DNA from: UBA2033 sp035345875
GTDB taxonomy: Bacteria; Spirochaetota; Leptospiria; Leptospirales; Leptospiraceae
Direction: 5' to 3'
DNA: 64,000 nucleotides
Assembly (NCBI GenBank): GCA_035345875.1
Contig: DAORDH010000015.1
Coordinates: 1 to 64,000 of the forward strand
Shown in pieces: positions 62,177-64,000 of the stretch; the stretch's first letter is position 1; each line of letters starts with the position of its first letter. The notes under the pieces are model-generated. The model saw nothing but the letters and a program-made list of their open reading frames with translations, was not told the DNA's origin and ran no database searches. A program made the translations under genes and the position numbers.

Positions 62177-64000
62177 TTTATATACCCCTGTTTTTTTAAA
62201 ATATCAATTGCATCGTTTTCTAATTTTATTTTTTCATTGGTAACTTGTATCGATTTTGTTTCGAGCCAAATTTGAACTCTGAATTTATTCGGAATATCAG
62301 GTTTTTTATGTTTAATGAGATACATCTCCGAACATTCGGCTCGGTTGTGGCATTTCCCCGGGAAAATATCTTTTTCTCCGACGCCTAATTCTCCTTTGGT
62401 GATTTGGTTTCCGTTTATGGCAATGGTAAATTTTGGAAACGATATATCTGGATAGGGAATGCAGTAAAATTCAAGACTTTCACTTTCGGTAAAGTTTTTA
62501 GATAGACGAATTCCTTTTTGAGTTATTTGAAAATTTTCTGAATGAGAAGAGTTTCCTTTATCATCTGTTAACAAGACTTTCCCAACGTTAGTTTCTATAG
62601 ATAGATCGATTAGTTTAGAATCACTTCCTTTGGGATTTGAAATCCTAATTCCATAGATGGATGTTTTCTTTAAAAAGAGATTCGCTAGATTTTTAAATTC
62701 ATTTTTTTTTGACTCGTCTGCTATTGGTGTAATCTCTTCTGGGTCTTTTTTGTAATTATACAAATACATTGGTTCTTGATTTACCTGACCGTCCCAATGA
62801 GCGCCTGGTCTATGAAAGAAGAATACTTTTTGCATCCACTTCCAGCCATCTTTTCGGATACCGATCACTCCTCTTGATTCACCATAATAAAGTCTCTCCT
62901 CTTTTTCTTTGCCTTCTAGGATTGGTTGAAGACTTAAGCCATCTATATTACTTGGAAGAGAATATCCAATTTCTTGTAATATCGTTGGCATTAGATCGAT
63001 AGAACGACTAACGGTTGTAACTGTTTTATGATCTTTCTGATGAGGAAATTTGATTAGGAGTGGCGTATGAATGTCTTCTTCATACAAGCCTTGTCCATGT
63101 CCAAAGAGAGTGTAAACACCGGTAAATTTTGATTTGCCATGAGCAGGATTCATTACTTCTCCATGATCGGAAGTAATTAGAACTAGCGTATTATCTAGAA
63201 AGTTTTTATCTTTTAGTGTGGCAAAAACTTTTTCTAACTCAGAATCTACAAAGGCGACTTCACCTAGGTAGTCTTTCTTTCGAGGATCGAATTGGTCTGC
63301 ATTTTTAATTTGGGATTTGTATTTTGTGGGAGGATTATAAGGTTTATGTGGATCATTATAATTCAGAAAAATAAATTCTGGTCTTCTTTTTTCTTTTGGA
63401 GGAAGAGATTTGATATGAGCAATTATATTTTCTGTAATTGGGATTGTATCATTTTCATAATAGGAATAATCGATTACTTCTTCAAATCCTACATCGACAC
63501 CAATTGCTCTATGGTCGGTTAGGAATGGATTATTTCCTATCATAATTGATTTATAACCGTTAGTAGAAAGAGTAGAAGGAAGTGTAGGAATTTTCGCTCG
63601 ATAGAATGATGCTTTTTCTTCCGGAAAAACTGTATAGTCCCAAAGATTAATAAAACTTTTGGATGGATATAAACTTGTTAAAAAAGCAAGTGTAGAAGGA
63701 CGAGTCCAACTAGCGTTTACTAGATGTTGCTTAAAAACGGAACTAGATTTCGCCAGTTTATCTAGAAATGGAGTTGCATTAAAGTTTGCACCATTGAATC
63801 CGCATACATCTGCACGCAAAGAATCAATTACAATAAAAAGAATATCAGGCTTATTGTGATTAGCCTCAATTGGTAATAAATGGATATTTTCTAGGAGGAT
63901 ATCCTCATTAGATTCAATTCGTAAATGATTTACAGGTGCAGTAGATTTTAATTCTGTATAAACGGGATTATTGTTTAGAAAAAATTTTATTCCATCTTTA
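62173..64000 (-). CDS. Sulfatase/alkaline phosphatase superfamily protein, 5' end cut by window
   Basis: The reading frame is open from the window edge to the stop, so the N-terminus is missing; at least 608 codons are visible. An N-terminal beta-rich part leads into PDILFIVIDSLRADVCGFNG, the first metal motif of the sulfatase fold, then NASWTRPSTLAFLTSLYPSKS, where Thr stands at the place of the usual formylglycine Cys/Ser, then ITSDHGEVMNPAHG and GHGQGLYEEDIHTP. A 180-residue beta-rich C-terminal domain ends ILKKQGYIK. The paralogue at 5152-7401 has the same layout, the same NANWTKPS-type Thr motif and a similar end (ILKSWGYIHE). The stop overlaps the racemase gene by 4 bp. Substrate unknown. 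Confidence 0.85.
   Translation of the reverse strand, partial: KDGIKFFLNNNPVYTELKSTAPVNHLRIESNEDILLENIHLLPIEANHNKPDILFIVIDSLRADVCGFNGANFNATPFLDKLAKSSSVFKQHLVNASWTRPSTLAFLTSLYPSKSFINLWDYTVFPEEKASFYRAKIPTLPSTLSTNGYKSIMIGNNPFLTDHRAIGVDVGFEEVIDYSYYENDTIPITENIIAHIKSLPPKEKRRPEFIFLNYNDPHKPYNPPTKYKSQIKNADQFDPRKKDYLGEVAFVDSELEKVFATLKDKNFLDNTLVLITSDHGEVMNPAHGKSKFTGVYTLFGHGQGLYEEDIHTPLLIKFPHQKDHKTVTTVSRSIDLMPTILQEIGYSLPSNIDGLSLQPILEGKEKEERLYYGESRGVIGIRKDGWKWMQKVFFFHRPGAHWDGQVNQEPMYLYNYKKDPEEITPIADESKKNEFKNLANLFLKKTSIYGIRISNPKGSDSKLIDLSIETNVGKVLLTDDKGNSSHSENFQITQKGIRLSKNFTESESLEFYCIPYPDISFPKFTIAINGNQITKGELGVGEKDIFPGKCHNRAECSEMYLIKHKKPDIPNKFRVQIWLETKSIQVTNEKIKLENDAIDILKKQGYIK

Noticed and set aside
1..64000. 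CRISPR array, rRNA, tRNA or prophage
   Set aside because: No regularly spaced repeats, no rRNA or tRNA signatures and no phage structural genes were seen on either strand, within the limits of reading by eye.

Overview
This 64 kb window is AT-rich (by eye about one third G+C) and comes from the chromosome of a spirochaete, most likely a member of the Leptospiraceae. The evidence is the combination of a DUF1577-type protein (a family I know only from Leptospira), an OmpL47-like repeat protein, the flagellar motor protein FliG, several class III cyclases, a PerR with a di-haem peroxidase, many short lipoproteins, and no phage, plasmid or rRNA genes. No tRNA, rRNA, CRISPR array or complete insertion sequence was recognised. 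Gene identities come from motifs read in the translations; no database search was possible. Layout: (1) 1-7967: a divergent outer-membrane protein cut by the window edge, then gyrB-gyrA, a lipoprotein of the alkaline-phosphatase/sulfatase fold and ruvC on the plus strand. (2) 8057-14147: a FadL-type porin with a MarR regulator, two envelope proteins on the minus strand, then fliG and an inositol-monophosphatase-like gene. (3) 14517-31937: a signalling block with a hybrid histidine kinase overlapping a REC-kinase, a GAF/PilZ-like protein, a leucine-rich-repeat protein kinase, a CNNM/CBS membrane protein, and a 1917-residue protein joining a Ser/Thr kinase, an AAA-type ATPase, GAF, an adenylate cyclase and a receiver; then an M48 lipoprotein protease, an SRPBCC protein and a DCC-family protein. 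(4) 32109-42642, minus strand: gpmI-lnt, a probable MITE, a DUF1577 gene, a SUFU-domain gene with a small partner, a TPR protein, and a thiolase/3-hydroxyacyl-CoA dehydrogenase pair. (5) 43194-53910: a chemoreceptor overlapping a receiver-ATPase protein, a secreted zinc phospholipase C-like protein, a soluble cyclase, an SH3 protein, a REC-HDOD protein, and a perR-peroxidase pair with a clear PerR-type operator. (6) 54021-64000: three exported proteins of unknown role, a membrane cyclase with a histidine phosphatase, crotonase, and a minus-strand operon of a second sulfatase-fold protein, an alpha-methylacyl-CoA racemase and a DUF423 protein. How the genes fit together: several could serve lipid use (FadL, thiolase, 3-hydroxyacyl-CoA dehydrogenase, enoyl-CoA hydratase, methylacyl-CoA racemase), which suits the long-chain fatty acid diet of Leptospiraceae. 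A dense set of sensory genes (two histidine kinases, two Ser/Thr kinases, three class III cyclases, four further receiver- or PilZ-type proteins, one chemoreceptor) points to heavy use of cAMP and phosphorelay signalling. The most notable unexplained items are a 223-bp MITE-like element with a 7-bp target duplication at a gene stop codon, a second inverted-repeat element, two distant sulfatase-fold paralogues with Thr in place of the usual Cys/Ser nucleophile, and the five-domain kinase-cyclase protein.
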